From positions 12,156,017 through 12,220,016 of the forward strand of contig OX030957.1 of NCBI GenBank assembly GCA_943735955.1: DNA of 64,000 bases. Reading direction: 5' to 3'. Both the position numbers and the translations under genes were made by a program. The stretch is from Piscicola geometra. Its lineage: Eukaryota > Annelida > Clitellata > Hirudinida > Piscicolidae. The notes below the pieces were generated by a model. The model saw only the letters and a list, made by a program, of their open reading frames with translations. It was not told the DNA's origin and ran no database searches. Shown in pieces: positions 11,331 to 23,335 of this stretch; within the stretch, counting starts at the first letter, position 1; every line of letters begins with the position of its first letter.

Positions 11331-11634
11331 ACTTGACCTAAGCGTTTAATTTTGTCAAAAATTGTGGATTCTTCATCATTTTGGCAAAAATTGGTTGCCC
11401 ACTGAAACTCTTGAGCATAACTCAGTCATTTCATGAAATTATGAAAGTCTTTGTACAGTATGATTGATAAACTGTTTTTAAAATGTAATAAATTGTAATA
11501 TTAATTCAATTTTTTTAATTTCATAATAGTTCAAATTATTTACAAGAGTGAGCTGACTTATGAAATTGTCTAAAAAAACATAAATTTTAAAATGTAAGTA
11601 TAATATTAGGTTCATCTGAAATTCACATGAAAAA

Positions 11635-11740
11635 TCTTGGAAAATCCACCCGATTATTTTGGACAAACCTTCCGAAAAGTTGAAAAACCACCCATCGTTT
11701 CCATAACAGACCAAAAAAATGAAGACTCCAACCCGATCTT
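11635..11740 (+). repeat. Dispersed minisatellite, locus 2
   Basis: Degenerate units containing CCACCCGATTATTTTGGACA, the same type as 765-895. It lies directly before the GTGAAATTTT-rich left end of a composite repeat. Confidence 0.5.
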
Positions 11741-11764
11741 GTATTAATTATATTTAGCGTTTCT

Positions 11765-12300
11765 TTTGAAAATTTACAGAAAATAACAAAAATCGCTTCT
11801 TCTTCAGTGAAATTTTCAATAAGAAAAAATTAGCTTTTTTGGTAATTTCTGTGAAATTTTTACTTGAAAAAAAGTGCGATTTTGTTGTTTTCAGTTAACA
11901 TTTTACGATGTAAAAATGCGTTATTTAAATCAGTTTAGAAAATCTCTAAAACCTCAACAAGTTAGCTTTAAATAGAACTGCGGTGAATAGATTAAAGTTA
12001 AAACTTTAGTTTAAAGTTTAAAGTTTTAGTTTTGAATCTTTATTTATAAGCTTATAATTGAGTTTCAGCACAAGCTTTTGTTGAGTAATTGTTAGTGTTT
12101 TGAGCTTTGACTATTGCGTCCTGAGTTCAATTCCTAATGACTCCAACTTTTTTTAATGGAAAAAAATATTTACTAGAATCATATATTAATATATTAAATT
12201 TTTTATTTATTTTTAAATAAAATAATTCTAAAAAATATTTCAAAACTTTTTTCCACAAGTATATCGATCACGGGTTAGGTTGGGGTGAAGGGTTAGAGTA
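11765..12300 (+). mobile_element. Composite tRNA-like/TTAGGG repeat, copy 1 (truncated)
   Basis: Order of parts: GTGAAATTTTCA-rich head (11805-11930), AAGTTAGCTTTAAATAGAAC (about 11960), tRNA-like block (TAATTGTTAGTGTTTTGAGC, then GCGTCCTGAGTTCAATTCC, which resembles a B box, at 12085-12145), AT-rich spacer, then ACGGGTTAGG and GAAGGGTTAGAG at 12270-12297. The same order is seen at 32420-32990 and, on the other strand, at 35026-37000. It is cut at its right side by the LINE at 12300. Confidence 0.6.
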
Positions 12301-13990
12301 AAACTAGTGAGTGGTTATCAGTGATTGACGAACCAAAGTAGGTAAACTGGCTGACGACTTCCAGAAGTTGTTAACAATGATGTGAGGTGGCTTGGCATGC
12401 TGTGCTATCACCTGCATTGAGGCTGTTTTTTTAGGCTGAACTCGTCGCATGCCTTGGAAAACTTGTCGAGTAGATTTTGCAGTTCTGCTTCAGAGAGGGT
12501 AACCAGTGCAACATCATCCGCAAACAAAATGTCTCTGTTCGTCACTCTTCGTGTATTTTTTGCCTTCAGACAGGCCAGGTTGAAAAGACTGCCGTCTGAC
12601 CTTCTGTTGATGCTCCAAAGGCACATTTCAGCATAACAGCGAAGGAAATGCTGATAAGATTAGGAGCGAGAACACAATCTTGTTTGACGCCACTGCGGAT
12701 TTAAAAAACTTGATGGTGACCCATGATATTGCGCAGTGCATACAGTTCTTCTAAGAGTGCGGTGCAGAATTCTTAGAAGAGCTTTACGCCTGCAGACTCT
12801 TTTCGCTGGGATGTAGCTTATACATTGTAGCTCATACTCTATGTGAGTTCTGAGGCTTTCTTCTATAGCTGGATTGAGTGTGAAAAAGCCATTTAAACCG
12901 TTTTTCTGATATGGTCCCATCGTATTTTGGCTGATCCATCAGGAGGTTGTAGGTGAAACAGCCCCAAGAGATCTTGGTTAAACTGTGCTTTTTGGGTTTT
13001 CCTTAAGGCCTGGACGGATGAACTTTTTTAGGCTGGCGTCTCAGTTTTAATAAACCGAGAATGTTCGTTATCACAATTAGCCCTATGATAGGTGCGAGTA
13101 TGCAGTACACTTTTCAAAGAAGATTGCCTGGTGATGATCAAGTTGAGCTGGTGCCAGTGTTTAGACCGCTGTGTTCTCGAGGAACCTCATGCTGTGGTTT
13201 CGTTTGAAACAAGGTGTAGGTGATGTTGAGATTGTGATAAGAGCACATCTTCAAGATTTGCGGTCCATTTTCATTCATCTTTTCGACGCCAAATTTACCA
13301 AAACATGGAGACCAAGACTAATGGTCATCACCCACTCTTGTATTGAAGTCACACAACAGTATCAATTGTTTTTTTTTCAAGGATTTTGTTGAGAACTAAT
13401 CTTTAAAATCACTCGTTGCGTTGAGAGTTAGTGCGTAGGCACTGATGAGGTTAACTGGCCCAGAAGTAGTGTGGAGACGGAAAGATAAAAGTCTTTAAGT
13501 TTTTTTTCAAGGTTCTATCATTCCCTGCAGATGGTTCTAGACGGCAAAACCAACGCCGTATTTCCTGGTGTCTTCAGAACTTTTCCTTTGGCAGAAGAAA
13601 GTGAAGTTACTTTTCTTTCAGAATCCCAGAATCAGCTATCTAAGTCTCCCGCAGTGTCAACCTGGAGTCTAACAAAGTCATCATTGATAACTGCAGTCTT
13701 TAGGGCATCACTGATCGTCTGGAGGTCGTGAGATAGCCCTGGTTTGAGTGTTTTCACATCTATGTGCTCAGTTTTTTGGCACATGTTTTTGTTTGTTTGT
13801 TTATGTTTACAGGTGCATTGCCGAGTTTTGCCGCACTCTGAGCGCATACGCACCCAGTAGGGCAGGCAAATTGTGAAGAAACAACATGTATTTGACTGGG
13901 GGCTGCCCAGCTTGAGGCGGGCGGTTGTTTCAAATGAGACATGGTGATCTATAACATCGTTGGAAGCAACTCTTGGCGTGGTAACCAGAC
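12300..13990 (-). mobile_element. Decayed RTE-like LINE, minus strand
   Basis: Same family as 53330-57215. RT and thumb: RDILFADDVALVTLSEAELQ at 12626-12408, followed towards 12300 by an out-of-frame SQFTYFGSSITDNHSLV-like stretch. The 5' side at 13900-13990 matches the other element's 5' UTR around 53930-54020 (ACCGCCC..., GGGCAGCCCCCAGTCAA). The segment 12660-13600 keeps only scattered fragments. Numerous stops; not functional. Confidence 0.7.
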
Positions 13991-14085
13991 AACCTACTCG
14001 AGAAATTTTGAACAGCCCATTTGAAAAATTGGGCAACCCACCCGATCATGTAGACAACCCATCCGACAAATTTGGACAACTTAGA
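13985..14085 (+). repeat. Dispersed minisatellite, locus 3
   Basis: Units such as GGGCAACCCACCCGATCATG and GACAACCCATCCGACAAATT, like 765-895. It lies at the 5' boundary of the minus-strand LINE. Confidence 0.6.
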
Positions 14086-14133
14086 TTTTTATTGAAATAA
14101 TCCAAAAAATTTATTTTTTTTATACAACAAAAT

Positions 14134-15250
14134 TAGAGCTGTTCCACGGTTAAAATTGTAATCGTCATTAATCGTTCGATTAATAACTCGTGCGTTAATT
14201 GCATTTTAACTAAAAGTTTTTGGCGTATTAGACATTATTATAAAATAGTATTTGAATTTTTTTTCTCAAAAATGTAATGACAATTTCATCAGAATTTTTT
14301 TCTAAAAGTAATCTAAATATTGAAAAAAAACGAATCTTTAAATGAAAAAAAATGCAATTGTCACACATCTTTTTTGAGCAAGTTACTCAAGCAAACAAGT
14401 TTTTCGCCATTAGTTGAATCTAAAGAGACTCTTTACTTGCTAACTAAGGGTCTTGACAAGCTGAATAGACGTTCACATGAAACTATACTTTCTTGTTAGT
14501 TTCGCAAAAACTGGATATGCCCATTCGTGTTGTTGCCACCAAACAAGAGGACAACTCTCAAGGCCTACCTCAGATTCTTTTCTATGACGTTTAATGATTG
14601 ACTTAGTAATTATTGAGGTATCTTTATCTTTAAAATCTGTTTGTAGTCTTTTGTTAGGCTGTATAGTTTTTGAGCTTTTCTTTCCTTCAAGTTTTTCCAA
14701 CTCTCTTTTTTTGAACACATTTTAAATGTTTAAATTAGAGGTCTAATGATGTGGCAATTCTTGACCATTGGATATTCTGATTATTCATTCTCTGCTCCAA
14801 ACTGGGAAGACATTTTGTTTTTGAAACGAATGACATAAACTGGATCATCTTCTGAAGTTCATATTTCATGTGTAAAGTGACAAATTGCAGGTAACACTAT
14901 TGAAAATGTCAAGTATTTTTCACCCCTTAGAACTTTTGTTGCAAATTTTAAAGAAATGAGAATTTTGTTGAAAGGCAAATTTCGCCATTTTGTTGTTGTC
15001 AGTAAATTATTATTTTGTTATGTTCATTGGAGACAATGTAACTGAAACAGCAGAAAACAGTTTAATTTAGATAATATTGAATGCATTAAAATTTTAAACT
15101 GCGTTAAGTTTTTTTTAAAATGCGTTAAAATATTTAACGGCGTCAAAAATAGTAATGGCGTTAAAAATATAAACGGCTCTAAAAATATTAAGGGTCGTTA
15201 ATTGATTAACGAGTTACTCAAAATTTAACGTAGATTTTAGCACAGCTCTA
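14134..15250 (-). mobile_element. hAT transposon relic (ZBED1-like), copy 1
   Basis: The ends form an inverted repeat, TAGAGCTGT at 14134 and ACAGCTCTA ending at 15250. Flanking octamers AACAAAAT and GAAAAAAT match at 6 of 8 positions, consistent with an old hAT 8 bp target duplication. The minus-strand frame at 14718-14473 contains VWWQQHEWAYPVFAKLTRKY, the conserved motif before the hAT C-terminal dimerisation domain. The region 14730-15250 matches copies at 15587 and 36330-36811. Only this C-terminal piece of transposase survives. Confidence 0.75.
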
Positions 15251-15586
15251 GAAAAAATGTATTTATCATTTATTTTATTGCTAATTTTAGCGTAAATTTT
15301 TTCAAAAAAGACGTTTTTATTGTTAGGCATTTTCAAGGCTTAATAATATTACAAGTATCGATCAAAAAATGGTGAAAACTTACTAGATCAAATATAATTT
15401 ATATATAAATTAAAATATAAAAACTATATTTGCACAACAAATATTCAATAAAAAAATATTTTAAAAGACAAAAATTTTTACAACCGTATATTTCATGAGT
15501 TCCACAAAAAATGATGATTTTATTAATTTGAAAAATCAAATTATGGAAAATACATTAAAGTCGATTTTTGTTTTTACTGTATTGAA

Positions 15587-16450
15587 TAGAACTGTGCTTT
15601 AATCTATGTTAACTTTCAATTAACGCGTTAATCAATTAACGACAGTTAAAAATTTCAACTCCGGTCAATTATTAACGCATAAAAGATTAACGCATTTAAA
15701 ATTTTTAATGCATTCAAACTTATTCATATTAAACTCCTTTTTGCTGTTTTGGTTACATTGTCAGCATGTGAACACAAACACTTATAGTTTACTGTCATAA
15801 AATGAATGGGAAAAATTGCATTTAATCAAAAAACTTCTAATTTATTCAAGATTTGCAACAAAACTTCTAGAGGGTGAAAAATACTTAAAATTTTCAATAG
15901 TTTTACTTGCAATTTGTCCCTTTACACAATAAATATGCACTTCAGAAGATGATCCAGCTTATGTTATTTGTTTCACACACATAATTTCCTTCCAATTTGG
16001 AGCAGAGAATGAATAATCAGAATATCAAATAGTCAAGAATTGCCACATCATTAGACTCCCGATTTAAAATCTTAAAATGTTTTTAAAAAATGAAAGAGTT
16101 AAAGAAACTATAAGAATTAAAAACCTCAAAAACCTCGAAAACCACTAAATGAAAGACTACAAACCTATGTGAAAGCAGATTCTGAAGATGAAGATACCTT
16201 AAAGATTACTTAGTCAATCATTAAACGTTTTAGAAAATAATCTAAGGTAGGCGTTGAGAGTTGTCCTCTTTTTGGTCGCAACAACACGAAGGGGCATATC
16301 CGGCTCTTGCGGAACTGGCAAGAAAGTACTTGTCATCTCCTGCAAGTACAGTACATGTGAACGTCTATTCAGCTTGTCAGGACACATAGTTAGCAAGAAA
16401 AGCCAAACTACTTTTATTCAAAAATCAATACCACTACACTAACTATAACA
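15587..16450 (+). mobile_element. hAT transposon relic (ZBED1-like), copy 2
   Basis: Left end TAGAACTGTGCTTTAATC at 15587, then the same 5' region as copy 1. Transposase C-terminus at 16255-16400 in two frames: first a HEGAYPALAELARKYLSS stretch, then CERLFSLSGHIVSKK, which is the hAT dimerisation (SER-FS-AG) motif. The frame shift between them and the missing N-terminus show it is dead. The right terminal repeat was not found, so the element is 3' truncated or rearranged. Confidence 0.75.
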
Positions 16451-16804
16451 ATTCAGTCACTGATTTTGCAATTTAAAATATTCCTATTATGGCAAATTAC
16501 ATAGATTGCAAAATGTCCATAAATGATTTTCTAAATAATGCAGTGGCTTATATGGGACAAACCAATAAAATCTAAAACGCTTTTTTCTACTAAAAATTAT
16601 ATAGTTGGCTAATGTATAATCGATTGAATTGAAAATGTCACGGAATAGAAAGTTTTTTCAACGAAAACGCCGATTTTCAAAAACCTCAACTTTAAAAGTA
16701 TAAATATCTACGAAAAACAATATAACGCCAAAAGAAATGAGAAATACAATTTATAAAATAATTTATCAAAGTAAATAAAAAATTTTAAAAACATGAATTT
16801 AAGT

Positions 16805-16880
16805 CATATTTGATCGGTTGGGTTGTCCATAATTTTCGGGTGGGTTGTCTAAAATGGTCGGGTGGGTTATCCAAAATCAG
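16805..16880 (-). repeat. Dispersed minisatellite, locus 4
   Basis: Three units of the reverse type: GGTTGGGTTGTCCATAATTT, then TCGGGTGGGTTGTCTAAAAT, then TCGGGTGGGTTATCCAAAAT. These are the same motifs as loci 1-3 on the opposite strand. Confidence 0.7.
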
Positions 16881-16894
16881 TAGTTAGTAGCTAT

Positions 16895-17330
16895 CTAGCG
16901 CTAGCCAAAGGGTACCAAGGAGTGCCTGTGTATGTGTAAGCAAAATACTATGGAAGGTAAGTTGTGGCTCATGCAGCCGACCCCCCTTCTCCACGCTTGA
17001 TGGTAAGTCCAAGAGAAGGTTAAAGCCGATAAATTATGAAACCAGCAGCGTCGCAGGAAACTGAAAGGGTGATAGAAATTGTCTAAGGTGCTTCCCTGGA
17101 CTAGTGGTAGAGCGTGAATGTATTACTTTCACAGATAATGCACCTGCCCACTTCGCATGGGTTGGTCATGAGATTATTATGTGTTCACTGCCCTTTGTCA
17201 GCTTTTGATCGTCGTGATGTTGGATAACCCAGATACCCTTAACGTCAAAAAGTCCGACATTGTAACAAGATGGTGAGGGAGTCTATCAAGTCGCCGACCA
17301 CGATACACACGATACAGATTGTACTAGCTT
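16895..17330 (+). other. GC-richer degenerate repeat, possibly a LINE 5' UTR
   Basis: More GC-rich than its surroundings, and without an open frame. It contains a tRNA-like string (GGACTAGTGGTAGAGCGTG at about 17098). It lies beside an L2 5' fragment but on the other strand, so it may be a LINE 5' untranslated region or a SINE body. Not identified further. Confidence 0.3.
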
Positions 17331-17338
17331 ACGTGGTA

Positions 17339-17640
17339 CTAGTAACAGGTTCTCAATAGAATCTGATTTGACTTGAAGATCTTAAATACACTATCTACTT
17401 CTTTGTGGAGAGACTTTGTGTTGAATAGGCCTAGCACGACTGGAAGCTCAATCTTCTGGCATTTATGTCGATCAACTTTTTCATGGACAACTGGCACATA
17501 GTTTTTGAGGTCATACTGACTTTCTTCACAAGTTTTCTGTCTCGTCTGATACAATAGTGCCACTGCCGGCGGTGCTTTGCTATCCTAGTCTATTGATCGT
17601 CATCGTCTCTTGACTAAGGTTCCCAATAATTTTATTCAGT
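17339..17640 (-). mobile_element. L2/CR1-like LINE 5' fragment
   Basis: The minus-strand frame 17563-17339 carries KVDRHKCQKIELPVVLGLFN followed by TKSLHKEVDSVFKIF. This matches the endonuclease start of the LINE at 5220 (KVDRHKCQKNGPPVVLGILN then TRSFHNKVYDV). Upstream sequence to about 17640 also matches the 5' leader at 5230-5330. The rest of the element is absent. Confidence 0.8.
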
Positions 17641-18160
17641 TGATGATGATGACGTTAGAATACACGTACATAAAAGAGCAATGATGATTTAAAATAGTTT
17701 AAAACCCTAAACAAAACAATTTTATATTTGATGAACTAACAAAAACTTATGGAAAAGTTCATTATGATTCAGAAACAAAATGTATTAATAAACTTTAAAA
17801 GATATTTTGTCTGACATCTATTTTGACTGTATTCCTGGTTGCAACACTAAGATGAAATTGCTGAAAATGTTTCAGTTCTTTAAAGGCTCAGAAGTAAATG
17901 TGAAACCTATCTCCAGCTTGAAATTTGCTGTGATATCGATCAACTATATATCTTGTAAATTATTGGTGCGAAACTAAATTATGATTTAATAAATACCACA
18001 GTAAGTACTTCACAAATGAAGAAAAAGAAAATTCGCAAATTAAATTCAAACTAATTTGCAAACATGTTTTTTCCACATTTTTTTGCATCGGACCTTCAAG
18101 AAATATAATATATGTTTAAAAATTTGGTCTAAGTTTTTAAAAAGGCGCTTGATAATATTT
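17641..18160. other. AT-rich sequence, nothing recognised
   Basis: No open frame above background, no repeat family shared with the rest of the window, and no RNA motif seen. Confidence 0.5.
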
Positions 18161-18326
18161 TTAAAAGTCTATTTTGTACAAGGTTAATTTTTTAAGGTCT
18201 ATTTTATACAAGGTTAATTTTTTAAGGTCTATTTTGTACAGAGTTTATTTTTTAAGGTCTATTTTGTACAAGATTCATTTTTTAAGATCTATTTTGTACA
18301 AGGTTTATTTTTTAAGGTCTATTTTG
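18160..18326 (+). repeat. 30 bp tandem repeat, about 5 copies
   Basis: Unit of 30 bases built from TTTTTTAAGGTCTATTTTGT followed by ACAAGGTTAA, with small variants (GATTCA, GAGTTT). It sits in AT-rich DNA with no gene. Confidence 0.9.
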
Positions 18327-18771
18327 TTATTAAGTGAGTAAGAGCGAGCAATCAATGGTCATCTCTTGCTTGTTGAAATTTTAGATTCAGCAAATTAGAG
18401 CGAGGACGCATTGGTTGATCAAAATAATCAATGTAAACTTTTTTTGCGGTAATTTCAAGTGCTTTTTGTATTAATTTTTTTTCTAGTTCGATTTTTAATG
18501 CTATTTTTCAGTGCGATTAATTTTAGGGTGAATTTGTCCATATACTGTCACAAAAGATGCTCTACAAGCATTGGTGCCAATCCATTGTTTTCCGTGACTG
18601 ACAGATACCGAAAACGTAATTTTCTAAGTTAGATAACATTTATAAAAAGCGAAATACCATTTCAAAGATTCTCAAGTTGGTTTTCTACTGCAGTAACAGT
18701 GAAGGTCGTAAAGTGAGTATTGATACTATGAAGTTTTAACTAAAATATCAATATGATCGATAGTGTTTATA

Positions 18772-19032
18772 TAGGGGGAGGCGCTCAAGATGAACTGGTT
18801 CCTAACATGGAACAAGCTTATTTCCAGCTATGCAATATATTTAACAAATATATTTTATTTCATCTATTTAGTAACACATATTTCCTCTTTCTTTATTTCT
18901 TATGTTGAAGTTGATATAGTTTGACAGAAAATCAATATAATGGTGGATAACGTTTAATTTACGTTATTGGTTATGCAATTAAGCTATGAGGCTACGTGTC
19001 AAAATCTTTCCATCTTGTGCAACCTCCCCCAA
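18772..19032 (+). mobile_element. MITE, about 260 bp (family A related)
   Basis: Left end TAGGGGGAGGCGCTCAAGAT. The reverse complement of the right end reads TTGGGGGAGGTTGCACAAGA. The start (GATGAACTGGTTCCTAA) matches family A at 3716 and 59530. The element is flanked by TA-containing sequence, but a target duplication is not clear. No coding capacity. Confidence 0.65.
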
Positions 19033-19684
19033 ATAAAATGGTATATCAATCTTTTCTTCTTATTAAAATACTTTCAGCACTATTCTCCATCACATCACAA
19101 CTTTTGCATTAAAACTCAAGGTTCTCATCATCAACAGCCTCAAGCTATTACATTTCGTCAAGCAAGAGTACAACACACATCTGCAGAATTTCGTCGTTTA
19201 TGATGTCATTGACAGTGCCACCACCATTGATCAGGACTTCTACAGTAGGAACTTTTCCGTCTTCACCATAACTTTTTATGTCGCCAAAAAAATTAATTTT
19301 TCAAAGGTCAAATGGGTTGCATTACCGGTACGTGCTTGATTTTGGTATTTACAAAATTGATTTTGGTTTATATTTCAAACATTTATTTGTTTTTACTTGT
19401 TTTTAAGTAACTGGTTGTTATTTATCTAAAATTATGAAACACGCCTTAGTACTTGTTCACCATGATGGCTATTCAAACACTCTATACCGACAATATTTTC
19501 GTACATGACCGCATCTTCATCAACCTCTTCATTCTTCTCTTTATACTCATCACTCGGATCTTTTGTAACTTACCGGTCTTCCAAGTCACCATTATGGTAT
19601 CATGGGGAGGGAGGATGGAAGGGTGGGTGGATAAAAAGTTCAGTGACAATAATTTTCAGATGGATTAGTGATTAAAACGATGGA

Positions 19685-20449
19685 TTAATTATTTTTGAAT
19701 TTAATTATTTGTGAATTTAATTATTTTTGAATTTAATTATTTTTGAATTTAATTATTTTTGAATTTAATTATTTTTGAATTTAATTATTTTTGAATTTAA
19801 TTATTTTTGAATTTAATTATTTTTGAATTTAATTATTTTTGAATTTAATTATTTTTGAATTTAATTATTTTTGAATTTAATTATTTTTGAATTTAATTAT
19901 TTTTGAATTTAATTATTTTTGAATTTAATTATTTTTGAATTTAATTATTTTTGAATTTAATTATTTTTGAATTTAATTATTTTTGAATTTAATTATTTTT
20001 GAATTTAATTATTTTTGAATTTAATTATTTTTGAATTTAATTATTTTTGAATTTAATTATTTTTGAATTTAATTATTTTTGAATTTAATTATTTTTGAAT
20101 TTAATTATTTTTGAATTTAATTATTTTTGAATTTAATTATTTTTGAATTTAATTATTTTTGAATTTAATTATTTTTGAATTTAATTATTTTTGAATTTAA
20201 TTATTTTTGAATTTAATTATTTTTGAATTTAATTATTTTTGAATTTAATTATTTTTAAATTTAATTATTTTTGAATTTAATTATTTTTGAATTTAATTAT
20301 TTTTGAATTTAATTATTTTTGAATTTAATTATTTTTGAATTTAATTATTTTTGAATTTAATTATTTTTGAATTTAATTATTTTTGAATTTAATTATTTTT
20401 GAATTTAATTATTTTTGAATTTAATTATTTTTGAATTTAATTATTTTTA
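19685..20449 (+). repeat. Homogeneous 16 bp satellite-like array, about 47 copies
   Basis: Unit GAATTTAATTATTTTT repeated for about 760 bases with almost no variation: one GTGAATTT near the left edge and one TAAATTT around 20255. The array ends abruptly at both sides. Such homogeneity implies recent expansion. Confidence 0.95.
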
Positions 20450-20585
20450 TGTATAATAATTGAACAACTTATCACGTACAGGATATTTACCTCTTGTTCT
20501 TCAAAGTTGCTGTAGTTGCCAACATAGGCTGGCTGGTTGTTCAGACGTACGAGGTACTAGGCAGTCTATATATTTTCATATTAAA

Positions 20586-20611
20586 ATATATATATATATA
20601 TATATATATAT
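20586..20611. repeat. (TA)n microsatellite
   Basis: Thirteen uninterrupted TA dinucleotides. Confidence 0.95.
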
Positions 20612-20974
20612 CTTTGAAATAGTATAACAGCTTATTATACAATATCAAACTTTTCTATTACCACTATGAGCGATTTGAAGAAAAACAATAGCGATTTTAG
20701 TACCTTTTATTATTTTTCATCTTTATAAATTCAATTACAACTAGCCGTCAACCCATCAAATATATTTTATAACGTCTTGTTTTCCATTCATTATTGAGTA
20801 CAATAGTTTTAAAAAATTAAAAATAGATTTAAAGTTGCCAAAGTTATAAACAAATATACATTGGGAGATTTTTTTTGGCCCACGGTGTATATTTAAAATC
20901 TAAATGTACACTGTGCGCCATCTAGATAACATAAAATACCCTCTCTGCCTGTCCTCCTGCCCTCTCTTCACAGC

Positions 20975-22560
20975 TCATTTACTCCAAATTCCAAAAAGGC
21001 CCCTTCGAATGTCTGACCGACTAGCAAATTCTTCTGCTAGTCTTTTCAAATCCAGACTGTCAAGTATATCCTGATGTGCATGAAAAATGGCCAGTGAATT
21101 CAAGCGAGGCTGTGTCCTAGGTGCACGCAACCAAGTCTTAAGACGCCGCAAAGCACTAATAGATCTTTCTGCAGTATATGACGTTATTGGACACGCAAGC
21201 ATCAACCTGATCAATCTTTCAACCTAAGGAAAAAGATGTCTGGCTTCCGGGATCATAGCTTGCATTCTTTTTTGCGTTTGTACTAAATTTCTGTATTCAT
21301 TCTGGTCTTTAAACATAGTAACTGTGAACAAATACCAGTTTCATTTAACTCACGATACTGCTTGCAAATATCATGGTTCACTTCACCAGTTAGCAACATT
21401 GTCTCCAGCTACAAGTATGAACAAAAACCAGGAGAATCTCGATTAAACCTTCTTGTGAGTTGCATCATTGCAATGTCTTTGACAGCGTAATAAGCTGCTC
21501 GATAATGTTCATCTGGTGTTGTTGCTACATAAGCTGGGAACAGCCCACAATACTTTTGTGGCGGCTTTCGCACCCGAGGTACAGCAATCGGCTCGAGATC
21601 AAATGCCAAAACCATACTGTTGACATCTCTGAAAATGGCGTTGAACTGTTCATCTGATCGTAGGCGACGGAGTTCTTGCATAACTGAATCAGTCGCTGCA
21701 ACCATTCCATTGACCTTGATACTTGCTGATTGCAACGACTTGTTTAACTGTTTCAGAAGTGAAAACACCAAAACAACTCCTTGAGGGCCAGTGCTGTAGT
21801 GTCCTGCTGAAAAAAGGCCTCAAGCCTTTCAGTTGTTTCATCAGCAGTACCAATGGAAGCAAATGATTCCAAGCTAACAAGTACCACTTCATAATGTTCA
21901 AGCATAGAAGACACTGTAGAAACTCTGGTCAGTCATTTTGTAGGAATAAGAAGTTTTTTACTATACTTTTTATTCAGTGGCTCATCAGGAAAGGCACTTA
22001 TAAGAGACACTAAAGCATCACTTAACTGCTTCTTGACCTTCCCTGAACGATTGTAAAAAAACACCTAACTCTTGGACAAACTGAAATGAATTGCTCACAA
22101 AGGGATTTGCGGCAACAAAATTTGCACAGTGTGCCGAACAGTGGAAAAACAATGCAAGCAGATGCTCACTGCTGATAATTGCCTCACAACCATTATATTG
22201 GCGGTTCCCGTAAAGCAGCGCCGTCATAAGTCTGAGCTCTTAGTTTTTCTATAGGTAGCATTATTCTGATCAGAAAATCTTTTACTACAGCAGATAATGT
22301 TTTATCGACCGTATCCGGTGGGCTGAATAAACCAATAAAGTGTTTATTAACATTCAGAGCTTTCTCAAAAAAACGAAAGTATATCCATTGCATACCCATT
22401 GCAGTCTTGTGTGCCGTCAACCACAACACCAAACTGGCTTGATTCGGCATTAACAGTGCACACTGTGTTCCTAACGATAGAATGAGCTAAAAGCCTCAGC
22501 ATTTCTTTTTGGCAGTTATGCGATATGAAACTTGTAGTTTGATTTAACCACAACTTTAGT
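20975..22560 (-). mobile_element. ZMYM1-like hAT transposase relic
   Basis: Read on the minus strand, pieces of one long transposase appear in order but in different frames. 22553-22365: SQFGVVVDGTQDCNG, the first catalytic Asp region. 22450-22193: IYFRFFEKALNVNKHFIGLF and QTYDGAA, the second Asp region. 21771-21409: central part. 21214-20975: CPITSYTAERSISALRRLK, then TQPRLNSLAIFHAHQD, the C-terminal dimerisation domain. The N-terminus is missing. At least five frame breaks make it non-functional. Its right side abuts the hAT-like ends at 22619-23335. Confidence 0.85.
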
Positions 22561-22618
22561 TAATTTTCGAAGCCTTTTGAAATTCATTAACCTTGGTTCA
22601 TCTAAAAAATAGAAAGGT

Positions 22619-23335
22619 CGATATTGAAGTGGACCTCAGAATCCCCCTATGAATATCGCCCATGAGAAATAAGTAGCACAATATGAATGATTTTTTTATA
22701 AAAATGTAAATCTGTCTGCTTGCAAAAAGTGAACCGATATTTTCTGAAAAGCATTCTGAATGTTCGCTTGCGAAAATTGAAAAAAATATATTACTGAATA
22801 AAAATTCTGTTTCATGCTTTGGTTGACGATTATGCTTGTATTAAGATAGGTTTTGAGAAATTATTGTATTTTTAAAACTGAGGGGGGTCCATGTTAAGAT
22901 GGACCCCATGACCCCCCTAGCATCGCTGCCCATACATACTCACAATGTATTACTGTATTAGCATTTTTTTATCCCATAGTTGACGATTAGGCTCGAATCA
23001 AATTAGAGTTGAGAAATGTGTATTTTTAAAAGAGTGAGGGGGTCCTTGTAAAGGTGGACCCCAGAACCCCTTCAGGATTCCCACCTACGCCATAGAGATA
23101 AAAAACCCAGGTGAAGGAGTATTTAAGTAAGCAAAGAATATTTTGTTTTAGACAGCTATCTCTATAACTACACATACTCACAATGTATTACTGTATAAAC
23201 ATTTACTTTTATGCCATGGTTGACGATTATGCTCATATCCAAATAGAAATTTTTGAATACAAAAAATGGACCCCCCCACTAAAAAAAAGTGGGGAGGTCC
23301 TGACCCTAGGACCCCCCCAGGATCGCCGCCCATGC
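22619..23335. repeat. Three tandem hAT-like ends rich in GGACCCC
   Basis: Three blocks, about 22619-22925, 22926-23095 and 23160-23335. Each contains ACTCACAATGTATTACTGTA or part of it, TTGACGATTA(G/T)GCTC, and a GC-rich end such as GGACCCCCCCAGGATCGCC. The same end type flanks 33016-34404. They look like stacked terminal regions of one non-autonomous family. Confidence 0.65.
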
